A DNA stretch of 64,000 nucleotides from an uncultured Candidatus Saccharibacteria bacterium (GTDB lineage Bacteria > Patescibacteriota > Saccharimonadia > Saccharimonadales > Saccharimonadaceae), in the NCBI GenBank assembly GCA_938017675.1, contig CALIJB010000004.1, forward strand, positions 62,001-126,000. Reading direction: 5' to 3'. The stretch's first letter is position 1. Each line of letters opens with the position of its first letter. Of this stretch, positions 58,437 through 64,000 are shown one piece after another. The notes beneath the pieces were generated by a model. The model searched no databases and had not been told where the DNA came from. It saw only the letters and a program-made list of their open reading frames with translations. Made by a program: the position numbers and the translations under genes.

Positions 58437-58961
58437 ATGGCAGCAGAATTTGAAGGATTACACGACGGTGAGAAGGTATTGCTAGTTTTTCGACGGCACA
58501 TTATTGCTATGCGGAAGGGTTTTTATTCGCTGCTAATTCCGATGACTGTCGGTGCAATACCGTTCTTGATCTGGCAGACTAATCTTGATTTGCTATGGAT
58601 ATTTTTTGGCGGCTTTGTGCTTGGCTTAATCTTGTTTATTTATCACTTCTTGATGTGGTTTTATACTGTGTACGCGGTGACTAACGAGCGCATTCGCCAG
58701 ATTACTCAGCGCGGCTTCTTTGGCCGGGATGTTGTAGAAATAAATCTAGATAAGGTCCAAAGTATAAGTTATAATATACCTGGGTTTAGCGGTGAAGTGT
58801 TCAAGTTTGGCACCATCATCATGCGTACTTACGTTGGCGATCTGGTTATTCGGCTAGTCGAGCATCCTAGCAAGATATATAATGAGTTGCAAGATGCAGT
58901 TCACGAAGCCGAACTAAGGAGACAGAAAATATATGAAGAAAATAAAGTTGAAGCGAAGTAA
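58437..58961 (+). CDS. PH-domain (bPH2/YdbS-like) membrane protein
   Basis: 174 aa. Two adjacent TM helices (FYSLLIPMTVGAIPFLIW, LLWIFFGGFVLGLILFIYHFLMWF) are followed by a bacterial PH-like domain (VYAVTNERIRQITQRGFFGRDVVEINLDKVQSISYN). Function unknown. No own promoter or SD is evident and it starts 10 nt after tRNA-Arg, so it is probably cotranscribed and freed by tRNA 3' processing. Confidence 0.8.
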   Translation: MAAEFEGLHDGEKVLLVFRRHIIAMRKGFYSLLIPMTVGAIPFLIWQTNLDLLWIFFGGFVLGLILFIYHFLMWFYTVYAVTNERIRQITQRGFFGRDVVEINLDKVQSISYNIPGFSGEVFKFGTIIMRTYVGDLVIRLVEHPSKIYNELQDAVHEAELRRQKIYEENKVEAK

Positions 58962-60003
58962 AAAACAACCGGCTCCAGCGGCGAGCCGTATTACTAATGA
59001 GACTATCGCTGAGCATCGCGAACAGATTTTAGCTGGCGGCCGCAGGTTTAAATATCCGATTCAATATACCAAGCATAAGCTGATTATTAATACAGTACTT
59101 ATTTCGATGGCCAGTATCATTCTGCTATTAGTTGGTTGCTGGGCGGTAATGTATCCGATGCAGAATACTAGCACTATAGCTTATCGAATTTCTCGCATTG
59201 CAATGTTGCCAGTTGGCAGTGTTGACGGCGAGCCAGTCCGGTATAGCGATTATTTGGTGCAGTACCGAGCTTCTGAATATTACTTAAATAAATATGGTGA
59301 GGTTAAGGTCAACTCCAAAGACTGGTATGTTCAGCTTGACGACATTAAATATCGTTCAATGAATCTAGCTCAACAAGCAGCTTACGCTCGCAAACTGGCT
59401 AAGCGCTATAATGTTAGTATTTCGCGAAAAGATGTTAACGATTTTATTGACCAGGAACGCACGACGATTAACGGCCGCGTGTCGCAAGAAACATATGATG
59501 CGTCGATTCGTATGCTTTACGGAGAGAGCGCTGATGACTATCGGCTAATTGTTGAAAACGGGCTGCTAAAAAACAAAGTCGCCTTTGCTATGGATACAAC
59601 TGCAAAAGATCAGGCTGATAAAGCCTTATCTTTACTGAAGTCTAATGGCGACTTTGCCAAAACGGTTGAAACTATCAATAAACAATCGACCGAGGGCAAA
59701 TTATCAGCTGGCAATAGCGGATCGGTTGATATTAGCAGTAAATTTAATGGACTTAGAGTTTCGGACATTTCAAAAACTCCAGTCGGCAGCCTATCTGGTA
59801 TTACAAGGAGTACTAATGACGATGGTTACTACATAGTAAAAGTTGTTGCGAAAACTGACAAGAAGATAACCTTTGAATATATTCATATACCGTTGACAGC
59901 CTTCAAGTCGCAATTTGAGCAGCTAAAAAAGAGTGGTAAGATTAGCGAATATATAACCATTCCAGATAACAGCCAAACTGGCGGCGCGGTAGTTAACCAG
60001 TAG
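58933..60003 (+). CDS. SurA/PrsA-like membrane-anchored peptidyl-prolyl isomerase/chaperone
   Basis: 356 aa. Basic cytoplasmic N-terminus, one TM (LIINTVLISMASIILLLVGCWAV, about 50-72), a SurA-N-like helical region (about 90-215; VDGEPVRYSDYLVQYRASEYY), and a parvulin-like C-terminal region (about 225-340; ALSLLKSNGDFAKTVETI, KTPVGSLSGI, YYIVKVVAKTD). Parvulin catalytic residues are not all evident, so chaperone activity is the safer reading. Overlaps the upstream gene by 29 nt; SD AAGGAGA is ~10 nt upstream. Confidence 0.75.
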   Translation: MKKIKLKRSKKQPAPAASRITNETIAEHREQILAGGRRFKYPIQYTKHKLIINTVLISMASIILLLVGCWAVMYPMQNTSTIAYRISRIAMLPVGSVDGEPVRYSDYLVQYRASEYYLNKYGEVKVNSKDWYVQLDDIKYRSMNLAQQAAYARKLAKRYNVSISRKDVNDFIDQERTTINGRVSQETYDASIRMLYGESADDYRLIVENGLLKNKVAFAMDTTAKDQADKALSLLKSNGDFAKTVETINKQSTEGKLSAGNSGSVDISSKFNGLRVSDISKTPVGSLSGITRSTNDDGYYIVKVVAKTDKKITFEYIHIPLTAFKSQFEQLKKSGKISEYITIPDNSQTGGAVVNQ

Positions 60004-60014
60004 GCGTTTTTCGC

Positions 60015-60043
60015 TTGCACATAACTAGGTAATGATATATAAT
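60015..60043 (+). promoter_or_regulatory. Promoter of tRNA-Asp
   Basis: TTGCAC (60015-60020), 17-nt spacer, TATAAT (60038-60043), 16 nt before the tRNA. Confidence 0.75.
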
Positions 60044-60059
60044 GCACACTGAATAGTTT

Positions 60060-60137
60060 GCGCTCGTAGTGAAGCTGGTCTATCACGCCTCCCTGTCACG
60101 GAGGAGATCGCCGGTTCGAATCCGGTCGGGCGCGCCA
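60060..60137 (+). tRNA. tRNA-Asp (anticodon GTC)
   Basis: 78 nt with encoded CCA. Acceptor GCGCTCG / CGGGCGC, anticodon stem CCTCC/GGAGG with loop CTGTCAC, T-arm GCCGG-TTCGAAT-CCGGT, discriminator G. Confidence 0.95.
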
Positions 60138-60173
60138 TAGAAAGCGTCCCACGAAGTGGGGCTTTTTCTATGG
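60135..60173 (+). terminator. Terminator of tRNA-Asp sharing the CCA end
   Basis: CCATAGAAAGC (60135-60145) pairs with GCTTTTTCTATGG, with CCCAC/GTGGG inside. The stem begins within the tRNA's CCA, so termination and 3' processing sites overlap. Confidence 0.75.
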
Positions 60174-60190
60174 TAGGATTGTTTGGCTTT

Positions 60191-60199
60191 TGTTATAAT
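60191..60199 (+). promoter_or_regulatory. Extended -10 promoter of tRNA-Thr
   Basis: TGT then TATAAT (60194-60199), 11 nt before the tRNA. Confidence 0.7.
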
Positions 60200-60210
60200 A
60201 TAGACGTATT

Positions 60211-60286
60211 GCCGTCTTAGCTCAGTTGGTAGAGCGGCGCATTCGTAACGCGCAGGTCGCCGGTTCAATCCCGGCAGACGGCTCCA
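60211..60286 (+). tRNA. tRNA-Thr (anticodon CGT)
   Basis: 76 nt with encoded CCA. Acceptor GCCGTCT / AGACGGC, D-stem GCTC/GAGC, anticodon loop TTCGTAA, T-arm GCCGG-TTCAATC-CCGGC, discriminator T. The TCCA end is complementary to the UGGA of the thrS T-box at 63060. A31-C39 is a mismatch. Confidence 0.95.
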
Positions 60287-60299
60287 TAGTTTATAAGTT

Positions 60300-60677
60300 A
60301 TGAAAAGCGAAATCATTAAGTCGTTATTAGGTATTCTCAAGAATAGGACTCTTGTCCTTTTTCTCGTAGCGATGCTAATTTTAGATATAGTTTGTTCAGT
60401 TGCCGTGTCTATGCAGATTACGCCCAGCGAGATTACAGTTTATTCGCGTTATACTGCTTTCGGGCAAGTACATTTTTACAAAGATCACTGGCAATATTTA
60501 TTATTATTTTCTGGATTTTTCACGTTAGTAACTATCATCCACGGCGCGCTAATGATAAAGTTTTATCTATTGGAAAAAACAACAACTGCTAAGGCAATTG
60601 GATGGTGCGCGTTTGTTATTATGCTGATTGCTGCTATGTACGCTTTTGGCGTCCTATCTTTAGGGCGGGCGGCATGA
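60300..60677 (+). CDS. Small membrane protein of unknown function (125 aa)
   Basis: Three TM segments (LVLFLVAMLILDIVCSVAVS, YLLLFSGFFTLVTIIHGALM, AIGWCAFVIMLIAAMYAFGV). No family recognised. Begins 14 nt after tRNA-Thr without a clear promoter or SD, so it is likely cotranscribed with the tRNA. Its stop overlaps the glycosyltransferase start (ATGA), suggesting a joint membrane complex. Confidence 0.7.
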   Translation: MKSEIIKSLLGILKNRTLVLFLVAMLILDIVCSVAVSMQITPSEITVYSRYTAFGQVHFYKDHWQYLLLFSGFFTLVTIIHGALMIKFYLLEKTTTAKAIGWCAFVIMLIAAMYAFGVLSLGRAA

Positions 60678-62362
60678 ATTGTCCAGACTTAGAAATTCCT
60701 CTTGGCAAAAGGTCGAAGCTTTATCGTTTTTTTGAGATGCTGCCAGCGTTAATAAGCTATGGCATGTTAATTTTGCTAGTAGTTTTATCAGTATTTAGTC
60801 CTTTTCTGGCAGCTATTTACTTATTGTTATTGGTGTTAACTACGTTTGTTAAGGCTATAGGCATTTCTTATAGAACTTTACTGGGCCACCGGCAACTTGT
60901 TCGGGCCGAGAAAATTGATTGGAGTGCTCGACTTGATGATCTATCGCAGGCTGCCGCGGGCAAGTCGCCCGAAATTAAAATTAATAAAAAAGATTTTGAA
61001 GCTGATGTGCATCAGCAAACTATTCTGTCTATCGAAAAAGGCGAGTTGCAGATCATAGATCCCAGAGATATTTATCATGCAGTACTAATTGCTGCTTATA
61101 ACGAGTCTTACGAAGTATTGAAGCCGACGGTAGAGTCAGTAAATAATACAACATATCCGAACGAGAGGTTGATTGTATATTTGGCTTACGAAGAACGCGG
61201 CGGCGAGCAGATGGCAGAGACTGCCAGACGTCTTCGCGATGAATACGCTGGCGTATTTTGCGACTTTCGGATTATTCAACACCCTAAAGATTTGCCGGAC
61301 GAGATACCGGGCAAGGGTCCAAATATTACGTATGCAGGCTATGACCTCAAGCAGTGGTGCGACAATAAAAAGATTGAATATAACCAAGTAATCGTTACAA
61401 CCCTTGATAGCGATAATCGGCCTTACTCAACCTATTTTGATTATGTGGCGTATAAATATGCTGTTACCCCTAACCGCGAAAGACTATCATATCAGCCAGT
61501 GGCTTTGTATTTCGGTAATATTTGGGATGCGCCAGCACCAATGCGGGTGCTAGCAACGGGCAATTCGTTTTGGACTATTATTGGTAGTATGCGGCCGCAT
61601 ACTTTGCGTAATTTTGCAGCTCATAGTCAGCCGCTTTCGGCGCTTGTGAGTATGGATTTCTGGAGTAAGCGCAGTATTGTTGAGGATGGGCATCAGTATT
61701 GGCGTAGTTATTTCTACTTTAAAGGTGATTATAGTGTTATGCCAATCCATGTTCCTGTATATCAAGATGCCGTGTTATCAGACACATTTAAAGCAACGCT
61801 TATTAGTCAGTTTAAACAGTTGCGGCGCTGGGGGTATGGTGCTTCGGATATACCATATGTAGCAGTCAGATTGTTTACGCGCCAGCGAACAGCTCCTTTT
61901 TGGGAAACATTGGCAAGATTCATACGACTAATTGATAATCATGTTAGCTTAGCTACGATGTCAATATTGGTTGCTTTTGGCGCGTGGGTGCCATTATTAA
62001 CCAATCCCGAAGCTTCCAGAAATATTTCTGCGCATGCTCTGCCGCTAATAGTTAGCCACATTCAACAGGTAGCAGTTATCGGAATATTTATTACGATTTT
62101 ACTGATGCTGAAGATGCTGCCTCCTCGTCCAGAACGCTATAAGCGTTCGCGAACCGTTTTTATGGTTTTGCAATGGTTTCTGATGCCTGTTATATCAATC
62201 TGTTATAGTTCTGCAGCATCAATGGCAGCGCAGACGCATTTGTTGTTAGGTAAATATCTTGAGAAATTTGATGTAACCGACAAGGCAACACTATCGTCGC
62301 GTGCTAAAACAAAGGCCAAGAAGGATGCTCTCAAGAAAGCTAGACGTAAATCAAAATTATAA
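60674..62362 (+). CDS. Membrane glycosyltransferase, family 2-like
   Basis: 562 aa from MNCPDLEIPLGK. Two N-terminal TM helices, then a GT-A domain: HAVLIAAYNESYEVLKPTVES (nucleotide-sugar fold), VIVTTLDSDNRPYSTYFDY (DxD-like DSDN), WSKRSIVEDGHQYWR (ED acid motif) and QFKQLRRWGYGA (QxxRW). Three or four C-terminal TM helices and a very basic tail (KTKAKKDALKKARRKSK) complete it. Architecture matches processive or polyprenyl-linked sugar transferases; substrate unknown. Start chosen by the ATGA overlap rather than the upstream in-frame codon at 60602. Confidence 0.87.
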   Translation: MNCPDLEIPLGKRSKLYRFFEMLPALISYGMLILLVVLSVFSPFLAAIYLLLLVLTTFVKAIGISYRTLLGHRQLVRAEKIDWSARLDDLSQAAAGKSPEIKINKKDFEADVHQQTILSIEKGELQIIDPRDIYHAVLIAAYNESYEVLKPTVESVNNTTYPNERLIVYLAYEERGGEQMAETARRLRDEYAGVFCDFRIIQHPKDLPDEIPGKGPNITYAGYDLKQWCDNKKIEYNQVIVTTLDSDNRPYSTYFDYVAYKYAVTPNRERLSYQPVALYFGNIWDAPAPMRVLATGNSFWTIIGSMRPHTLRNFAAHSQPLSALVSMDFWSKRSIVEDGHQYWRSYFYFKGDYSVMPIHVPVYQDAVLSDTFKATLISQFKQLRRWGYGASDIPYVAVRLFTRQRTAPFWETLARFIRLIDNHVSLATMSILVAFGAWVPLLTNPEASRNISAHALPLIVSHIQQVAVIGIFITILLMLKMLPPRPERYKRSRTVFMVLQWFLMPVISICYSSAASMAAQTHLLLGKYLEKFDVTDKATLSSRAKTKAKKDALKKARRKSKL

Positions 62363-62437
62363 AATTATAAAATTATCACTAAGTTTTAAGCTAAATAAAA
62401 ATGGGTGACAGGTGAGTTTATATTAAAAACAAATTAT

Positions 62438-62610
62438 TATAGTAAACGAAAGGTTAGTCTTTTAGCTGAGACTACCAACACTGGTCGCGAGACACTGAAT
62501 TACTTTACGTGATTACAATACCAAGCGAAGCAGTTCAGCTTGTTACGTTATTTGAGCTCGTAGTAAATGGTATAGCGGCTTAGCCGAGATTGTTTTTTAT
62601 ATGTTGTAGA
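62438..62610 (+). ncRNA. Possible short antisense transcript (weak)
   Basis: A TATAGT box (62438-62443) is followed by TAGTCT/AGACTA and AAGC/GCTT hairpins. A CGGC-TTA-GCCG stem with ATTGTTTTTT (about 62575-62602) resembles a terminator. It would run antisense to the 29-codon ORF. No -35 supports it, and the rest of 62363-62547 shows nothing else. Confidence 0.25.
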
Positions 62611-62637
62611 TTTTGTTTTGGTATGTTGTTTAGCCAT
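62548..62637 (-). CDS. 29-aa basic microprotein behind a consensus promoter
   Basis: Reads MAKQHTKTKSTTYKKQSR and then LSRYTIYYELK, stop. It has 9 Lys/Arg in 29 residues. The ORF alone would be unconvincing, but its ATG lies exactly 6 nt after TGC-TAATAT with a perfect TTGACA 17 nt further up, the leaderless pattern of the window. The MAK start and basic composition suggest a ribosomal or RNA-binding peptide (a shortened bL33-like protein is one thought); no identity is claimed. Confidence 0.5.
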   Translation of the reverse strand: MAKQHTKTKSTTYKKQSRLSRYTIYYELK

Positions 62638-62643
62638 AACTCT

Positions 62644-62672
62644 ATATTAGCATAAGTAATATTTTTTGTCAA
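62644..62672 (-). promoter_or_regulatory. Consensus promoter of the 29-aa microprotein (leaderless)
   Basis: Minus-strand TTGACA (62672-62667), 17-nt spacer ending TGC, TAATAT (62649-62644). Confidence 0.75.
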
Positions 62673-62774
62673 ATTAGATAATCTACGAAAATATATCACC
62701 AGACGCATAGAAATGTTGATTAGACATCAAATAACGACGTGGAAAACTTTTAGTATTTGTGCATAAAATATTAT

Positions 62775-62812
62775 GCAAAATAAAAAACTTGCCGTCTAAA
62801 TTACGGCAAGTT
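62775..62812 (-). terminator. Intrinsic terminator of tRNA-Val
   Basis: Perfect 10-bp stem AACTTGCCGT / ACGGCAAGTT (62812-62786) followed on the minus strand by TTTTATTTTG. A GCATAA/TTATGC hairpin lies beyond. Confidence 0.9.
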
Positions 62813-62824
62813 ACATGATTGCTC

Positions 62825-62901
62825 TGGTGGGCAATAGAGGATTCGAACCTCTCACCTCTTCAACGTCAATGAAGCGCTCTAGCCAAATGAGCTAATCGCC
62901 C
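62825..62901 (-). tRNA. tRNA-Val (anticodon GAC)
   Basis: 77 nt with encoded CCA. Acceptor GGGCGAT / ATTGCCC, D-stem GCTC/GAGC, anticodon stem CTTCA/TGAAG with loop TTGACGT, T-arm GAGAGG-TTCGAAT-CCTCT, discriminator A. Confidence 0.95.
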
Positions 62902-62912
62902 AGCTGCACTTA

Positions 62913-62941
62913 ATGGTAGCAGAAATCAATACGTATTGCAA
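62913..62941 (-). promoter_or_regulatory. Promoter of tRNA-Val
   Basis: Minus-strand TTGCAA (62941-62936), 17-nt spacer ending TGC, TACCAT (62918-62913). Confidence 0.65.
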
Positions 62942-62961
62942 TATGACAGAATAGCCAGTAA

Positions 62962-62967
62962 TATACT
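62962..62967 (+). promoter_or_regulatory. -10 box of the thrS T-box transcript
   Basis: TATACT; start expected near 62974. No convincing -35. Confidence 0.5.
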
Positions 62968-62973
62968 AAGTAG

Positions 62974-63116
62974 ATGTTGACGGAGTCTAACCACCTCTTG
63001 AGTCTCGTGTTGGCGGTTGCGGCGCACGTAAAAAGTCGGAGCAAGAGTAATAGCCAAGGTGGAACCTCCCGTTTTTGGGACCGAGGCACGCGCGTAAAAA
63101 CGCTTGCGTGCTTTTA
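62974..63116 (+). promoter_or_regulatory. T-box riboswitch leader of thrS
   Basis: T-box sequence AAGGTGGAACCTCCCG at 63056-63071 with the UGGA-ACC bulge core, preceded by a stem-I-like region (62974-63045) containing ACC triplets at 62990-62992 and 62993-62995 as specifier candidates. An intrinsic terminator follows: GCACGC/GCGTGC with an inner GCGT/ACGC, 63086-63111, then TTTT. Uncharged tRNA-Thr would pair its UCCA end with UGGA and favour antitermination. Stem I appears short. Confidence 0.8.
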
Positions 63117-63140
63117 TATTTTCTAAAAAGGAGGTTCATT

Positions 63141-64000
63141 ATGAACGAACAGCAATTACAATCAATGCGGCACAGTCTAGCGCATATTATGGCGCAGGCG
63201 GTGCAGCATTTATGGCCGCAGGCTAAATTCGGTGTTGGGCCGGCTATTGATAATGGTTTTTACTACGATATTGATCTTGGTGATGTAAAGATATCGGAGG
63301 ATGATTTTAGCCGTATTGAAAAAGAAATGCGAAGTATTATTGCACGCGATCTGCCGTTTACGCGTCAAGATGTGCCGGTTGATGAGGCGATAACTTGGGC
63401 GAAAGAAAACGATCAGCCTTACAAAATTGAATTGCTTAACGACTTGAAACGGTCAGGTACGACAATAGCGAAAGATCTAGCGGGCCAGAAGCTTGGTTCT
63501 GTCAGCGATGATGAAAGCAAGGTTGACACTGTATCGTTATATTCGCAGGGTGATTATACTGACTTATGTCGTGGCGGTCACGTTGGAAGCACCGGCAAGG
63601 TTGGAGCTTTCAAGTTAATGCTCGTTGCTGGTGCGTATTGGCGCGGTAATGAGAACAACCCGCAGATGCAGCGTTTGTACGGTGTCGCTTTTGCGACTCA
63701 AGCTGAACTGGACGGTTACTTGGATATGCTAGAAGAGGCAAAGAAGCGCGATCATCGTAAGCTCGGTAAAGAACTTGATCTTTATACTATGTCGCCGCTT
63801 GTTGGCATCGGTTTGCCGTTGTTTACGCCGCGCGGTACGGTTCTGCGCGAAAAGGCAGCGCAGTTATCGAACGAGCTGCGCCAAAAATACGGTTTCACGA
63901 AAGTTTGGACACCGCATATCACCAAGAAGGATTTATACGAAGCATCAGGACATTGGGCGAAATTTGGCGACGAACTTTTTTTGGTGACTAGCCAAGAGAC
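63141..64000 (+). CDS. thrS: Threonyl-tRNA synthetase, N-terminal part (3' end outside window)
   Basis: Charges tRNA-Thr and hydrolyses mischarged Ser-tRNA. The visible 286 codons start MNEQQLQSMRHSLAHIMAQA, so the ~60-residue TGS domain found in E. coli ThrRS is absent. The N2 editing domain is present (HSLAH, and CRGGH near residue 150), then the start of the catalytic core (LVGIGLPLFTPRGTVLREKA, TPHITKKDLYEASGHWAKF). SD AAGGAGG 7 nt before ATG. Controlled by the upstream T-box. Confidence 0.95.
   Translation, partial: MNEQQLQSMRHSLAHIMAQAVQHLWPQAKFGVGPAIDNGFYYDIDLGDVKISEDDFSRIEKEMRSIIARDLPFTRQDVPVDEAITWAKENDQPYKIELLNDLKRSGTTIAKDLAGQKLGSVSDDESKVDTVSLYSQGDYTDLCRGGHVGSTGKVGAFKLMLVAGAYWRGNENNPQMQRLYGVAFATQAELDGYLDMLEEAKKRDHRKLGKELDLYTMSPLVGIGLPLFTPRGTVLREKAAQLSNELRQKYGFTKVWTPHITKKDLYEASGHWAKFGDELFLVTSQE

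Noticed and set aside
60083..60340. 85-codon minus-strand ORF across tRNA-Asp and tRNA-Thr
   Set aside because: It is antisense to two tRNA genes; a known annotation artefact.
1..64000. CRISPR array, insertion sequence or prophage
   Set aside because: No regularly spaced repeats, no transposase and no phage structural genes were seen; the only mobile-looking DNA is the small rnj-ftsK element.
1..64000. Recoding of TGA as glycine (as in some CPR lineages)
   Set aside because: Conserved genes such as pyrH, ychF, polA and holA read through cleanly without internal TGA, and several end in TGA at the expected length.

Overview
The window looks like a chromosomal segment of a Candidatus Saccharibacteria (TM7) or closely related Patescibacteria/CPR genome. 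The signs are very compact gene packing, the standard code (TGA is stop throughout), a complete type IV pilus cluster, almost no biosynthetic genes, several enzymes lacking the usual metal-binding cysteines, and single-TM proteins of unknown function. The taxonomic call is inference from gene content; no 16S gene lies here.

Layout. 0-11 kb: end of pyrG, a small acidic ORF, argS, mscL, pyrH (-), an unusual hairpin-rich transcript (4.3-4.95 kb), orn-corA-yjbR, a TM protein (-), dnaG-rpoD, a P-loop kinase (-). 11-21 kb: polA, two unknown proteins, a HAD/mutM/holA operon, rpsT (-), a DHH-like protein, truB, rpsO with a structured leader. 21-31 kb: accessory proteins, GNAT, NUDIX, a three-gene operon with a PD-(D/E)XK-like protein, pnp, a TM protein, a uracil-DNA glycosylase, Rrf2 plus YhgE/Pip. 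32-45 kb: rnj, a 1.17-kb inserted element bounded by a 28-nt direct repeat, ftsK, pheA (-), rpsF-ssb-rpsR-efp, a beta-lactamase-like protein, tlyA, ychF (-). 45-57 kb: pilMNO-(small TM)-pilBTC, pilin, pilD and four minor-pilin-like genes, then a XerD-like recombinase (-). 57.7-64 kb: ndk, tRNA-Arg, a PH-domain protein, a SurA/PrsA-like protein, tRNA-Asp, tRNA-Thr, a glycosyltransferase, a 29-codon ORF (-), tRNA-Val (-), and a T-box leader followed by the start of thrS.

Most striking observations. (1) At least 19 genes have a -10 box (often with an upstream TGn) exactly 6 nt before the start codon, so the A of ATG would be +1: leaderless mRNAs are the default for first or single genes, while internal operon genes, ribosomal-protein operons and genes with structured leaders carry Shine-Dalgarno sites. 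(2) The transcript at 4328-4945 is a nearly continuous series of perfect or near-perfect hairpins running through a 115-codon ORF that has an ideal SD. (3) polA and mutM each contain an in-frame palindromic insertion resembling in concept the Rickettsia palindromic elements. (4) A direct repeat duplicates the 3' end of rnj and flanks a small element whose single gene has an N-terminal frameshift. (5) A T-box leader precedes thrS, and its UGGA bulge matches the UCCA end of the tRNA-Thr in the same window. (6) DnaG, PilB and the family-4-like UDG have lost the cysteines of their zinc or Fe-S sites.
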